A stretch of DNA of 62,840 bases from an uncultured Thiodictyon sp. (GTDB lineage: Bacteria > Pseudomonadota > Gammaproteobacteria > Chromatiales > Chromatiaceae): positions 1 to 62,840 of the forward strand of contig CAILVI010000533.1 in assembly GCA_903837595.1 (NCBI GenBank), written 5' to 3'. Positions 1 to 9,837 of this stretch are shown in pieces. Positions within the stretch are counted from its first letter, which is position 1. Every line of letters starts with the position of its first letter. The notes under the pieces are model-generated. The model saw only the letters and a program-made list of their open reading frames with translations, did no database searches and was not told the DNA's origin. The position numbers were made by a program, and so were the translations under genes.

Positions 1-105
1 AATACGAGTCGCTCTCACTTGGCAGACGCGTTTGGTATTAATTGCAGATACGCGCGTCGTCCGGGACGGCTCGACCAAGGATTTCCCGGCCGTCACGAAT
101 AGACG

Positions 106-1488
106 GTGCTGGAAAATGCGAGTTTCCTGTCAGGCACTAACTCGCTTGACATCATCTGGACCATGGGGCTCGGCGGCAACTTGACCTACCTCAGCCCTTC
201 GGTGGAGCGGTTCCTGGGTTACCCGCCGGAGGAGTTCATGCGGTTGTCCTTCGAGGAAATGTTTACCCCGGCCTCCTATCCCATTGTCGCGGAGGGACTC
301 ACCCGTGCGCAGGCCAGCGTGCAAGCCGGACTCCCAATCGATTTCACCGCCGTGGAGCTCGAACACCGACGCAAGGATGGCTCCCTCATCTGGATCGAAA
401 TGACCGCGACCGGCATGTACGACCAGCAGGGCACCTTCCTGGAGATTCTCGGCATTACGCGTGACATCAGTGCACGCAAGCAAAATGAACACGAGTTGGA
501 GCAGGCCCGTGTCGCTACCGCCGCGGCAAACCAGGCGTTGCAGGCCGCCAATGAGGAACTCCAGACGCTCGCGTCGACGGATGCCCTCACCGGGGTGTGG
601 AACCGCCGCCATTTCGAGCAAGCGGCGAACGCCGCGATTGCCCAGGCACGGCGTTACGGGGAGCCGCTATCGTTGATCTTGTTTGACATCGACCACTTCA
701 AGGCGATCAATGATCGGTACGGCCACCAGACGGGGGACTTGGTCCTGATCGAGGTCACCCGGCGGGTTGGTCGGAGCCTGAGGGCCGCGGATGTCCTGGC
801 GCGCTGGGGTGGTGAGGAGTTTATGGTGCTGATGCCGCACTGCGGCGAGCGGGAGGCCGCCGAGCTGGCGGAAAAGCTGCGCGGCTTGCTCGCCAGTGCC
901 GCCTTTCCGGGAGCTGGCAGGGTAACCTCCAGCTTCGGGGTGGCCGAATGGGCATGCGCAGAGACAGTGGATGCCTGGACCAAACGGGTGGACGATGCCC
1001 TTTACCAAGCGAAGGAAGGGGGACGTAACCGCGTGGTGGCTGGTGCGGCCAAGGAGCCCGCTCAGTCCACCGTCAGCCTGAATCTGATCTGGCGGGAAAT
1101 CTACGCCTGTGGTGAGCCAGCGATTGATGACGAGCATCGTGAACTGTTCCAACTGGCCAATAGGCTCCTGCGAGTCGCCATCGCAGAACCTTCCCCAGAA
1201 TCCCTGAGCGGAGCCTGGGGCATACTGCTGGCCCACACGGTGGAGCACTTCGCCCATGAAGAGGAGATCCTGCGGAACCGGGGCTACCCGGAACTGGAGC
1301 GCCATACCGGGTTACACCGAAACCTGGTTGCGCGCGCCCTGGAGCTCCGGGGGCAGGTCGAGCAAGGGGGCTGCGACTTCGGTTTGCTGGTGGACTTCCT
1401 GGTCCGGGAAGTGGTCGCTCGGCATCTGCTGGAGGAGGACCGCGCCTTTTTTCCCCTGTTCGCTGGCAAGCACGACGGGGCTGATTGA
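106..1488 (+). CDS. PAS-GGDEF-hemerythrin diguanylate cyclase
   Basis: Probable diguanylate cyclase that makes c-di-GMP from two GTP. Order: PAS (about residues 12-122), short coiled coil (123-155), GGDEF (156-318) with the active-site loop GGEEF at 235-239 and an RAAD inhibitory I-site at 226-229, then a C-terminal bacteriohemerythrin domain (about 335-455) with the expected iron ligands (DDEH, HFAHEE, HTGLH, HLLEED). The hemerythrin part suggests that O2 or redox state tunes c-di-GMP output; that is inference. GTG start; an in-frame TAG lies two codons upstream, so no longer form exists in this sequence. It lacks membrane segments, so it should be cytoplasmic. It converges with bioD. Confidence 0.9.
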   Translation: MLENASFLSGTNSLDIIWTMGLGGNLTYLSPSVERFLGYPPEEFMRLSFEEMFTPASYPIVAEGLTRAQASVQAGLPIDFTAVELEHRRKDGSLIWIEMTATGMYDQQGTFLEILGITRDISARKQNEHELEQARVATAAANQALQAANEELQTLASTDALTGVWNRRHFEQAANAAIAQARRYGEPLSLILFDIDHFKAINDRYGHQTGDLVLIEVTRRVGRSLRAADVLARWGGEEFMVLMPHCGEREAAELAEKLRGLLASAAFPGAGRVTSSFGVAEWACAETVDAWTKRVDDALYQAKEGGRNRVVAGAAKEPAQSTVSLNLIWREIYACGEPAIDDEHRELFQLANRLLRVAIAEPSPESLSGAWGILLAHTVEHFAHEEEILRNRGYPELERHTGLHRNLVARALELRGQVEQGGCDFGLLVDFLVREVVARHLLEEDRAFFPLFAGKHDGAD

Positions 1489-1540
1489 TCTGTCCTGGAG
1501 TGGCCGCCCGCCGCGGTGTCATGGGCCCCTGCGCGCGCTG

Positions 1541-3080
<1,540 letters not shown>

Positions 3081-3084
<4 letters not shown>

Positions 3085-4001
3085 GCCACCGGAGCGGGGC
3101 CACCCCGTCCTGAATCCGCCGGCGGCATGTCGATTCTACCGATCACCCAAGAACGGGCTGCTTCGTGTTCATTCGTGTCCGGCGCGGGCGGCTGATCCAG
3201 CCCGGCCAGGAATGAGCGGACGGCGGCCGCGGTCTCCTGCGGGTGGGACACGAAGGGTGCGTGGGCGGCGCCGGCGATGACCTGGGTCTGCGCCCGCGCC
3301 ATCAGGCACTCGACCCGTTCGCCGACGGCCGGTGGGACCAGGGTGTCGTGGCTGCCAAAGAGCCAGAGTGCGGGGCAGCGGATGTCCGGCAGGGGGCCGC
3401 GCAGGTCCTCATCGCGCAGCAGCTCCAGCCCCAGGGTCAGCGCTGCGGGGTTGGGTTCGGGCCGCAGGGCGAGTTCCCGGCGCAGGGTGCGCAGCACCTC
3501 CCGGGCACGATCGTCGCCACGGACCTGGAGCGCCAGGAAGCGGGCCAGCGTCCCGGCCGGGTCCGCCAACAGACCGTCGTGAAACTCATCCAGGGTCGCC
3601 TCGGGCATGGCCGGGGTCCAGTCCTCGGCGCGAACGAAACGCGGGGTGGCGGTCATCAGGATCAGCCCGCGCACCCGTTTGGGCGCGCGCAGGGCCGCGG
3701 CCAGCGCGACCAAGCCACCCAGGGACCAGCCGAGCCAAACCGCCCGTGGCGGCGCGGCGGCCAGGCAGGCATCCGCCCAGCGCCACAGGGCGCCCGGACC
3801 TGGACCCAGGGTGGGCGGGAAGGGGCTTTCGCCATGACCGGGCAGCTCGATGCGGTGCTGGGTGAACCCCGGCGCCAGGTCCGCGGGCAGTCCGTCCCAG
3901 ACGGCGGAGTTCATGCCCCAGCCGTGGAGCAGGACCAGGTCAGCGCCGCTGTCCTCATCGAGACCGAGCAGGTCGGCCAGGGTATTGTGGGGTTCGTTCA
4001 T
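3081..4001 (-). CDS. bioH: pimeloyl-ACP methyl ester esterase BioH
   Basis: Alpha/beta hydrolase that removes the methyl group from pimeloyl-ACP methyl ester, ending the BioC/BioH route. Start chosen at ATG 4001, which forms an ATGA overlap with the bioF stop; the reading frame stays open 100 codons upstream inside bioF, but that part is not BioH-like. Motifs: LLHGWGMN oxyanion region, GWSLGG nucleophile elbow, GSHDTLVP for the acid and a late histidine in [12 protein letters not shown]. The 306 residues include an extra tail of about 30 residues after the usual C terminus that overlaps bioC. Confidence 0.93.
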
Positions 4002-5266
4002 TGGTCTTGGACTCGGGGTAGGGTGGCCAGGGCGGAGAGCAGCAGCTCCACGTCCGCTTGCGTGTGGGCGGCGCTCAGGGTAATGCGCAGCCGGGCGGTT
4101 CCCGCTGGGACTGTGGGCGGGCGGATGGCGGTGACCAGGATGCCGGCTGACTCCAATGTGCGGCTCCAGGCGAGTGCATGCTCGCTGCTGCCGGCCGTCA
4201 GCGGTTGGATGGGGGTCGGTGAGTCCGCGAGCGGCAGGCCGAGTTGCGCGGCACCGGCACGAAAGCGCCCGATGAGGGTCTTGAGGTGTTCCCGCCGCCA
4301 CTCCTCCCGGCGCGCCAGTGCGAGGCTCACCCGGGTGGCCTCGGCCAGGGCCGGCGGGGTGGCGGTGGTGTAGATATAGGGGCGGGCGCGCTGGATGAGG
4401 GTCTCGATTAGTGCATCAGAGCCCGCGACGAAGGCGCCGAAGGTGCCGAATGCCTTGCCCAGGGTGCCCATCAGGATCAGCCCGTCGGCCGGCGCCCCCA
4501 GTAAACCAAAGTGGTCCAGGCTGCCGCGGCCCTCCCGGCCCAGGACACCCAGGCCATGGGCGTCGTCCACCAGGAGCCAGGCGCCGGTCTGCCGCGCGAT
4601 CAGTGCCAGGGCGGGTAGGGGGGCCAGGTCGCCGTCCATGCTGAAGACACCGTCGGTGGCGATCAGGCACGGGGCATTGGGGTGGGGTGCCCCGTCATTC
4701 TGCGCTGCATCGCGGGTCGGTGGGTTACCGTCCATGGCCTGGGTCCCGGCGTCCCGGCCGGGATGACGACGGTCGGCATCCAGCAGATGGGCAAGCTCGG
4801 CGGCATCGGCGTGGGGATAGCGGCGCAGGGTGGCGCGCGAGAGTACGGCGGCGTCGAGCAGCGAGGCATGGTTCAGGCGGTCTTCAAACACCGTGTCGCC
4901 GCGCCCGGCGAGCGCCGAGATGACCCCCAGGTTGGCCATATAGCCGGTGGAGAACAGGAGCGCGCGCGGCTGCCCGGTAAACTCCGCCAGTTCTTCCTCC
5001 AGCGCCTGGTGGGCGGCACTGTGGCCGTTCACCAGATGGGCGGAGCCGCTGCCCACACCCCAGCGGGCCGCCCCCTGTTGCAGGGCGGTGATCACCTGTG
5101 GGTGGTTGGCGAGGCCCAGATAGTCATTGCTGCCGAAGTTGAGCATGGGCCGGCCGTCGGTGCGGCCCTGGGGCTGCTGCGGGCCGTCCTGGACACGGCG
5201 GCGCCGATACAGACCGGCGGCGCGGCGGCGCTCCAGTTCCGCGCTCAGGTCGTTCGGAGTCATCAA
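3998..5266 (-). CDS. bioF: 8-amino-7-oxononanoate synthase BioF
   Basis: PLP enzyme condensing pimeloyl-ACP with L-alanine to give 8-amino-7-oxononanoate. The alpha-oxoamine-synthase signatures are present: [12 protein letters not shown] near residue 42, STGYMANLG near 106, [10 protein letters not shown], and the PLP lysine in [12 protein letters not shown]. At 422 residues it is about 35 longer than the usual protein. The excess is one block at about residues 165-198 (Pro, Arg, Asp and Asn rich), placed just before the conserved [11 protein letters not shown] strand; it is encoded by a palindromic repeat (4691-4769). Coupled by short overlaps to bioB and bioH. Confidence 0.95.
   Translation of the reverse strand: MMTPNDLSAELERRRAAGLYRRRRVQDGPQQPQGRTDGRPMLNFGSNDYLGLANHPQVITALQQGAARWGVGSGSAHLVNGHSAAHQALEEELAEFTGQPRALLFSTGYMANLGVISALAGRGDTVFEDRLNHASLLDAAVLSRATLRRYPHADAAELAHLLDADRRHPGRDAGTQAMDGNPPTRDAAQNDGAPHPNAPCLIATDGVFSMDGDLAPLPALALIARQTGAWLLVDDAHGLGVLGREGRGSLDHFGLLGAPADGLILMGTLGKAFGTFGAFVAGSDALIETLIQRARPYIYTTATPPALAEATRVSLALARREEWRREHLKTLIGRFRAGAAQLGLPLADSPTPIQPLTAGSSEHALAWSRTLESAGILVTAIRPPTVPAGTARLRITLSAAHTQADVELLLSALATLPRVQDQ
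4691..4769. repeat. palindromic repeat inserted in frame within bioF
   Basis: The segment starts with CCCGTCATTC and ends with a hairpin of the TGGGTCCCGGC...GCCGGGATGACG kind, the standard look of a widespread small intergenic palindromic repeat of proteobacteria. It matches exactly the stretch coding for the extra residues of BioF. The reading frame is kept open through the element, so the enzyme would carry it as a surface loop. Confidence 0.7.
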
Positions 5267-6291
5267 GGTGCCGGTTGATCGCCCGCGGTCTGGGTCCGAT
5301 GGCAGGCCCCCGGGGCCTCACGTTCCGGCTCGAACGCCTCGAAGGCGAGCCCCAGGCGGTCGAACAGTGCCCGGTCGCGCTCTGCCCCGGCGTTGGGGGT
5401 GGTGAGCAGTTGCTCGCCGTAGAAGACCGAATTGGCCCCCGCGAAATAGCACAGTGCCTGGAGTTCGTCGCTCATCTGTTCGCGCCCGGCGGAGAGTCGG
5501 ACATAGGAGTGCGGCATCAGACAACGGGCCGTGGCCACGGTGCGGACGAACTCCAGCGGGTCCAGTGACGCCGTGCCGAAGAGCGGTGTGCCCTCCACCT
5601 GCACCAGCAGGTTGATGGGGACTGACTCGGGGTGGGCCGGCAGGTTGGCGAGTTGGCACAGCAGTGAGGCGCGGTCACGGCGCGACTCGCCCATCCCCAG
5701 GATGCCCCCGCTGCAGGTCTTGAGCCCGGCCGCGCGCACATGCTCCAGGGTCGCCAGCCGATCCTGATAGGTGCGGGTGCTGATGACCTGGCCGTAGAAC
5801 TCGGGTGAGGTGTCGAGATTGTGGTTGTAATAGTCGAGCCCGGCCGCCTTGAGCCGCAGGGCCTGGGCCGCGGTCAGCATCCCCAGGGTCACGCAGGTCT
5901 CCAGCCCCAGAGCGTGGACCGCCGCGACCATCGCGATCACCTGCTCCAGGTTCTTGTCGGTCGGGTTGCGCCAGGCCGCGCCCATGCAGAAGCGGGTGGC
6001 GCCCTGGGCCTTGGCGGCGGTGGCGGCGTCGACGACGGTCGCCAGCGGCAGCAGCGGTTCCGGTGCCAGTTCCGTCTCATGTCGTGCGCTTTGGGAGCAG
6101 TAGCCGCAATCCTCCGGGCAGGCCCCGGTCTTGATGCTCAAGAGGGTGCTGACCTGAACCCGGTTGGCTGCGAAGTGTGCGCGGTGGGTCGTCTGCGCCT
6201 GGAGCAGCAGGTCGTTGAACGGCAGGTCCAGCAGGGCCACGACGGCGTCGATCGTCCAGTCGTGGCGGGGCAGGGCAGGGGTCTCGGGCAT
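5263..6291 (-). CDS. bioB: biotin synthase BioB
   Basis: Radical-SAM enzyme inserting sulfur into dethiobiotin, the last step of biotin synthesis. The SAM-cluster cysteines appear as [11 protein letters not shown] near residue 58; [22 protein letters not shown] and the later RLSAGRE segment (supplying the [2Fe-2S] arginine ligand) are typical. 342 residues, normal length, with a variable C-terminal tail. First gene of bioBFHCD, with a near-consensus promoter just upstream (6377-6404). Its stop overlaps the bioF start. Confidence 0.97.
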   Translation of the reverse strand: MPETPALPRHDWTIDAVVALLDLPFNDLLLQAQTTHRAHFAANRVQVSTLLSIKTGACPEDCGYCSQSARHETELAPEPLLPLATVVDAATAAKAQGATRFCMGAAWRNPTDKNLEQVIAMVAAVHALGLETCVTLGMLTAAQALRLKAAGLDYYNHNLDTSPEFYGQVISTRTYQDRLATLEHVRAAGLKTCSGGILGMGESRRDRASLLCQLANLPAHPESVPINLLVQVEGTPLFGTASLDPLEFVRTVATARCLMPHSYVRLSAGREQMSDELQALCYFAGANSVFYGEQLLTTPNAGAERDRALFDRLGLAFEAFEPEREAPGACHRTQTAGDQPAP

Positions 6292-6376
6292 GGGTCGGTC
6301 CTGGTGCGGGAGTCACCGGGCTTGGCTCCCGACGTCACCCATGGCGGGGCGGTCGCCCCCGTGTGAATAGCCGCGC

Positions 6377-6404
6377 ATGCTAGCGCCCTGCGGGCCATTG
6401 TCAA
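6377..6404 (-). promoter_or_regulatory. sigma70-type promoter of the bioBFHCD operon
   Basis: Read on the minus strand: -35 TTGACA (6404-6399), 16-nt spacer, -10 TAGCAT (6382-6377), about 85 nt before the bioB ATG. The -35 is a perfect consensus and no other comparable site is visible in the gap. Function is inferred. Confidence 0.6.
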
Positions 6405-6430
6405 CCGCCGGGCATGGCCCAAGTTGACGG
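6398..6430. promoter_or_regulatory. possible BirA (biotin repressor) operator
   Basis: Interrupted inverted repeat TTGTCAACC, 15 nt, AGTTGACGG. It matches the known BirA operator pattern (TTGTAAACC, 14-16 nt, GGTTTACAA) in the core of both arms and in spacing, though several outer bases differ. One arm lies across the -35 box of the bioB promoter, where bound BirA would block transcription. Confidence 0.4.
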
Positions 6431-6500
6431 CCGGACTTTCGTCGGGGCCCCGGGGCTGGTAGTCTCGGGGCTGAATCCATCTGATTTGAGCCCCTGCACA

Positions 6501-6965
6501 GTGATCAGCGCCCATGCCAGCATCCTGATCGAGCGACCCGTCGAGCCGGTGTTCGCCTTCGTCGTCCTGGATTTCTTTGCCAACTACCGGCGTTGGTCGC
6601 CGGAGATCGAACACCTGGAGGTACTCGACCCCGGACCCATCCGACTGGGCAGCGCGGCGCGCCAGGTGCGCGTGGATCATGGCCGGCGTACGGACACTAC
6701 CTTTCACGTCATCGCCCTGGAGCCGCTGCAGCACCTGGCGTTCGAGGAGCTCGGCAAGCAGCGGTATCGCATCCGCTACGCGTTCGAGCCGGTTGGCGGG
6801 ACCGCTGACCGGGCGCTGCAGGCCGCGCCGCATACCCTGCTGAACTTTGCCTGCGAGTTGAAGCCCCTGGGGCTGCTGCTGCGCCCCTTCGAGCCGCTGA
6901 TCCGCGCTGCCATACAGGAGGGCGCCGAGCAGGCAGTGCGGCGCATCAAGGGGTTGGTGGAGTAG
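6501..6965 (+). CDS. SRPBCC (START-like) domain protein
   Basis: Small helix-grip-fold protein of the polyketide cyclase/dehydrase-like SRPBCC superfamily. Visible are the N-terminal strand-helix ASILIERPVEPVFAFVVL, the FFANYRRWSPEIEHLEVL segment, and a C-terminal amphipathic helix. Start taken at GTG 6501 (154 residues): an upstream in-frame ATG at 6414 would add 29 non-family residues and run through the putative bio operator. The ligand cannot be told from sequence. Divergent from bioB. Confidence 0.7.
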   Translation: MISAHASILIERPVEPVFAFVVLDFFANYRRWSPEIEHLEVLDPGPIRLGSAARQVRVDHGRRTDTTFHVIALEPLQHLAFEELGKQRYRIRYAFEPVGGTADRALQAAPHTLLNFACELKPLGLLLRPFEPLIRAAIQEGAEQAVRRIKGLVE

Positions 6966-7034
6966 CATCGCCAGTCAGGTCGCCCATTGGGCGGGGTGGC
7001 GGCGGTCATCGCGGATCATGGCGTTGCCCGCCCG

Positions 7035-7472
7035 CTACTGGCCCCTGAGCGTCTCCCGTGCCCGGTCGACGAACGCACGCCCCTGTTTCTGCATCGCCCG
7101 CTTCACCACCTGCGCCAGTTCCGCGCCGGTGAGGGTACGCCCGTTGAGGACCATCTTCGACGGGGAGGTGGAATATGCCTCGATCGGGTTGGCCAGCGTC
7201 AGCGCCGTATCCTCGACCGCGTCGTATTTGTAATAGCAGGCCGCCTGCTGGTCGCCGCTGGCGCCCGCAAAGTGCACCGTGACCACCGCGCCCTCGCGGC
7301 CCTGGGTCTGGGTCTGGCTGCCCTGCCAGGACGGCTCCATGCCGAGCTCCACTGTGACCATGTCTTTGCACAGGGTGAGGCGCACGTCTTCGCGGGGGTT
7401 GGAGCAACCAAAGGCAGCAACTGCGGCGATCAGCATGGCGGAGACTCGGGAGAGACGGGGTAGTTCAAGCAT
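7035..7472 (-). CDS. putative lipoprotein of unknown function
   Basis: 145 residues with a lipoprotein-type signal: a basic N region, the hydrophobic stretch AMLIAAVAAFG and a cysteine at about residue 23 (AAFGC, an imperfect lipobox). The mature part has two further cysteines (LTLCKDM, ACYYKYD) that could form a disulfide, and an amphipathic C terminus. I do not recognise the family. Probably anchored in the cell envelope. Stands alone between an SRPBCC gene and a convergent or co-oriented signalling gene. Confidence 0.6.
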   Translation of the reverse strand: MLELPRLSRVSAMLIAAVAAFGCSNPREDVRLTLCKDMVTVELGMEPSWQGSQTQTQGREGAVVTVHFAGASGDQQAACYYKYDAVEDTALTLANPIEAYSTSPSKMVLNGRTLTGAELAQVVKRAMQKQGRAFVDRARETLRGQ

Positions 7473-7511
7473 GGTGGTGACCTTTCAGATGATTGCCGCG
7501 GTGCGTTGCGC

Positions 7512-9326
7512 TCACTGCTCTAGCCCTGCCCAGTGGGCCAGGAGCTCCCCCAGCGGTGCGGCGTCCATGGGCGGACACAGCAGATAACCCTGGGCGAACC
7601 GACAGCCGACCGCCTCCAGGACCTGGGACTGGACCTCGCGCTCCACCCCCATGGCCAGCACCTCCAGCCCCAGGTCTCGACCCAAACCAATGAGGGCGCG
7701 GATGATCGCCTCCTCACGGGGGCCGCGGCCGATCTCGCGGATAAAGGAGCCATGGACCTTGAGGCGATCGATGGGGAGGCGATTGATCCGGCCCAGCGCG
7801 CTGGAACCGGTGCCGAAATCGTCCACCGTCAGGCGCACGCCCAGCGCGCGCAGGTCGCTCAGGGCCGTGATCACGCGCGGGTTGTGACCCATGATGACCG
7901 ACTCGGTGACCTCGAGATCCAGGTCCCCGGGGGCCAACCCGGTCTCCTCCAGGACGTGGCGTACCGTCGGCAACAGGGTGGCCCGCTCCAGCTGCTGCCC
8001 GGAGACATTGACGGCGATCCGCGGGATGCGCAGCCCGCCCGCGTGCCAGGCGGCCAACTGGCGGCACGCCGTGCACAGGATCCAGTCGCCCAGGTCGCTG
8101 ATCAGCCCGAGTCGTTCGGCGACCGCGATGACGCGCGCGGGTGCGATGACGCCCAGCTCCGGATGGGTCCAGCGCACCAGGGCCTCGACCCCGCAGACGC
8201 CGCCGTCGGTGAGATCGATCTGGGGCTGATAGTGCACCGCCAGTTCGCCGCGGGCCAGGGCACCGCGTAACGCGGTCTCCAACAGGTGCTGTTCCTGGGT
8301 GGCCGCGGTCATCTCCGGGGCGTGGAATTGGTAGTGACCGCGCCCTCGCTGTTTGGCCCGGTACATGGCCAGATCGGCGCTCTGTAGCAGGGTTTCCGCG
8401 TCGGTCCCGTCGGCGGGGTAGAGGGCAATGCCGATACTGGCCGAGAGATGGATCACGTTGCCGTCGATGGCGAGCGGTGTGGTCAGCTCTTGCAGGCAGG
8501 ACTGCGCCGCGGTTGCCGCTCCCGCGGCGTCCGTCTCGCCATCCAGGAGGACCAGGAACTCGTCCCCGCCGTGTCTGGCCAGGGTATCGGCGGCGCGCAG
8601 GCGCTCGGCCAGGCGCGCGCCCGCCGCCGTCAGCACGCGGTCACCCAGGGCATGGCCCAGGGTATCGTTGACCTCCTTGAACCCGTCCAGGTCGATGAAC
8701 AGCAGGGCGAGGCGTCCGCCCTCGCGGTGCGTGCGGCGGATGGCATGGGCGAGGCGGTCTTCCAGCAGGACGCGGTTGGGCAGTCCAGTCAGAACGTCGT
8801 GGTGAGCGAGGAAGTCCAGGCGCTGCTGTGCCTGCCTGCGGTCGGTGATGTCCTGGAGCGTGCCATAGAGGGTGGCCGGTCGGCCCGCCGTGTCGCATTC
8901 CACATGGCCCAGGGCCTGGACCTGGCAGGTCGTCCCGTCGGGGCGCAGGATGCGCAGTTCGTGCGCGTAGGGGGTCGCGTCGGTCAGGGCGCGGGCGATA
9001 TCCGCCGCGTAAACCGGCCGATCGTCGGGGTGGATCAGGTCGGGATCGGCCTCCGGCGCCGGGGGCGCCTGGCTGGGGTCCAGTCCGAGGATGGCATAGA
9101 CCTGGGGCGACCAATGGAGTCTGCCGCTGCCGATCTCCAAGCGCCAGTCACCGAGGCGCGCGAGGCGCTGTGCCTCGAGCAGTCGGGCATTGGCCTGGAG
9201 CAGGGCCTGGTCGGCCTCCGAAAACGTTGGCGCGGCGGCCGCGCCATCTCGCAATCTGTCCGCGTCGGCGGTAGGGGGCGGGCGATCCTGATGATCCGGG
9301 GGCATAGAGGGGGCTTGCGGTGACAT
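7512..9326 (-). CDS. PAS-GGDEF-EAL protein with degenerate EAL site
   Basis: Composite c-di-GMP protein, 604 residues from ATG 9326 (the frame is open upstream but that part lacks family character). PAS/PAC about residues 50-165, GGDEF 175-335 with intact HGGDEF, EAL 350-595. In the EAL domain, the first Glu (VEALVRW), the Asn (AVNVSG), TESVIM, VDDFGTG and the Lys (DRLKVHGS) are kept, but the usual AEGVE loop reads AMGVE: the general-base Glu is Met559 (codon 7650-7652), and LKIDRSF has become LKVHGSF. Cyclase activity is therefore more likely than phosphodiesterase activity, or EAL may serve as a c-di-GMP sensor. No transmembrane segment. Confidence 0.88.
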   Translation of the reverse strand: MSPQAPSMPPDHQDRPPPTADADRLRDGAAAAPTFSEADQALLQANARLLEAQRLARLGDWRLEIGSGRLHWSPQVYAILGLDPSQAPPAPEADPDLIHPDDRPVYAADIARALTDATPYAHELRILRPDGTTCQVQALGHVECDTAGRPATLYGTLQDITDRRQAQQRLDFLAHHDVLTGLPNRVLLEDRLAHAIRRTHREGGRLALLFIDLDGFKEVNDTLGHALGDRVLTAAGARLAERLRAADTLARHGGDEFLVLLDGETDAAGAATAAQSCLQELTTPLAIDGNVIHLSASIGIALYPADGTDAETLLQSADLAMYRAKQRGRGHYQFHAPEMTAATQEQHLLETALRGALARGELAVHYQPQIDLTDGGVCGVEALVRWTHPELGVIAPARVIAVAERLGLISDLGDWILCTACRQLAAWHAGGLRIPRIAVNVSGQQLERATLLPTVRHVLEETGLAPGDLDLEVTESVIMGHNPRVITALSDLRALGVRLTVDDFGTGSSALGRINRLPIDRLKVHGSFIREIGRGPREEAIIRALIGLGRDLGLEVLAMGVEREVQSQVLEAVGCRFAQGYLLCPPMDAAPLGELLAHWAGLEQ

Positions 9327-9837
9327 GTTGATGATCAGCGGGTGCCGGCCTGAAGCTGACTCGCACCGGCCAACTCCCGGTCGGCAGGGGTTAGGGAAAG
9401 TCCTGAACATCCTCTGTATGATGGGTCCGTCGTGCGATCCCTTCCCGGGGGCGCCACACCCACGTGTGGCGTGACGCCCGCCGCAGTCGCGGCGTGACAG
9501 ATAACGGTCGTTTTTGCGGGGGGACGGATCCCCCCCAGTGACCAGATAGCCTTCCAGCTTAACCCGAGTGTCGGCCCACAACCAGAGTTTTCAGCCGGTG
9601 GACGCAGCAAAGAGCGCGGTCTTGCGGCGGCAATTTTGTAAATCGCCTCTTAAAGAACCGTGCGCGAACCCTAGGCACTGCCCTACAATCCGCTTTTCGG
9701 CAGGGCGCTTTGGTGGCGCGTGAAGGTTCGCCGTGTCCGGTGTAGGCCCGCCCAGCCCGCGGCGGCCCGTGCGCGCCCCGACCCTTAACCACCCTAATTC
9801 CCTTTGCGCAATCCTGAATAGCAGGTGATTCTCTACC
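9327..9837. other. intergenic region upstream of opgG
   Basis: About 510 bp between divergent genes. It holds a palindromic repeat at 9449-9500. Reading frames crossing it are Arg/Gly-rich and resemble no protein. It must contain the opgG promoter, but I cannot pick one with confidence. Confidence 0.5.
9449..9500 (-). repeat. diverged copy of the 48-nt double-hairpin repeat
   Basis: GGCGCCACACCCACGTGTGG followed by CGTGACGCCCGCC and GCGGCGTGACAG. It aligns, with several changes, to the reverse orientation of the family seen at 24481, 35619, 46947 and 59544. Confidence 0.45.

Noticed and set aside
1-105. Possible upstream extension of the PAS-GGDEF-hemerythrin gene beyond TAG 100-102
   Set aside because: The residues before the stop do not resemble a PAS or sensor domain, so there is no case for an interrupted longer gene.
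3243-4373. 376-codon plus-strand frame across bioH/bioF
   Set aside because: Low-complexity Gly/Gln/Arg composition, antisense to conserved genes.
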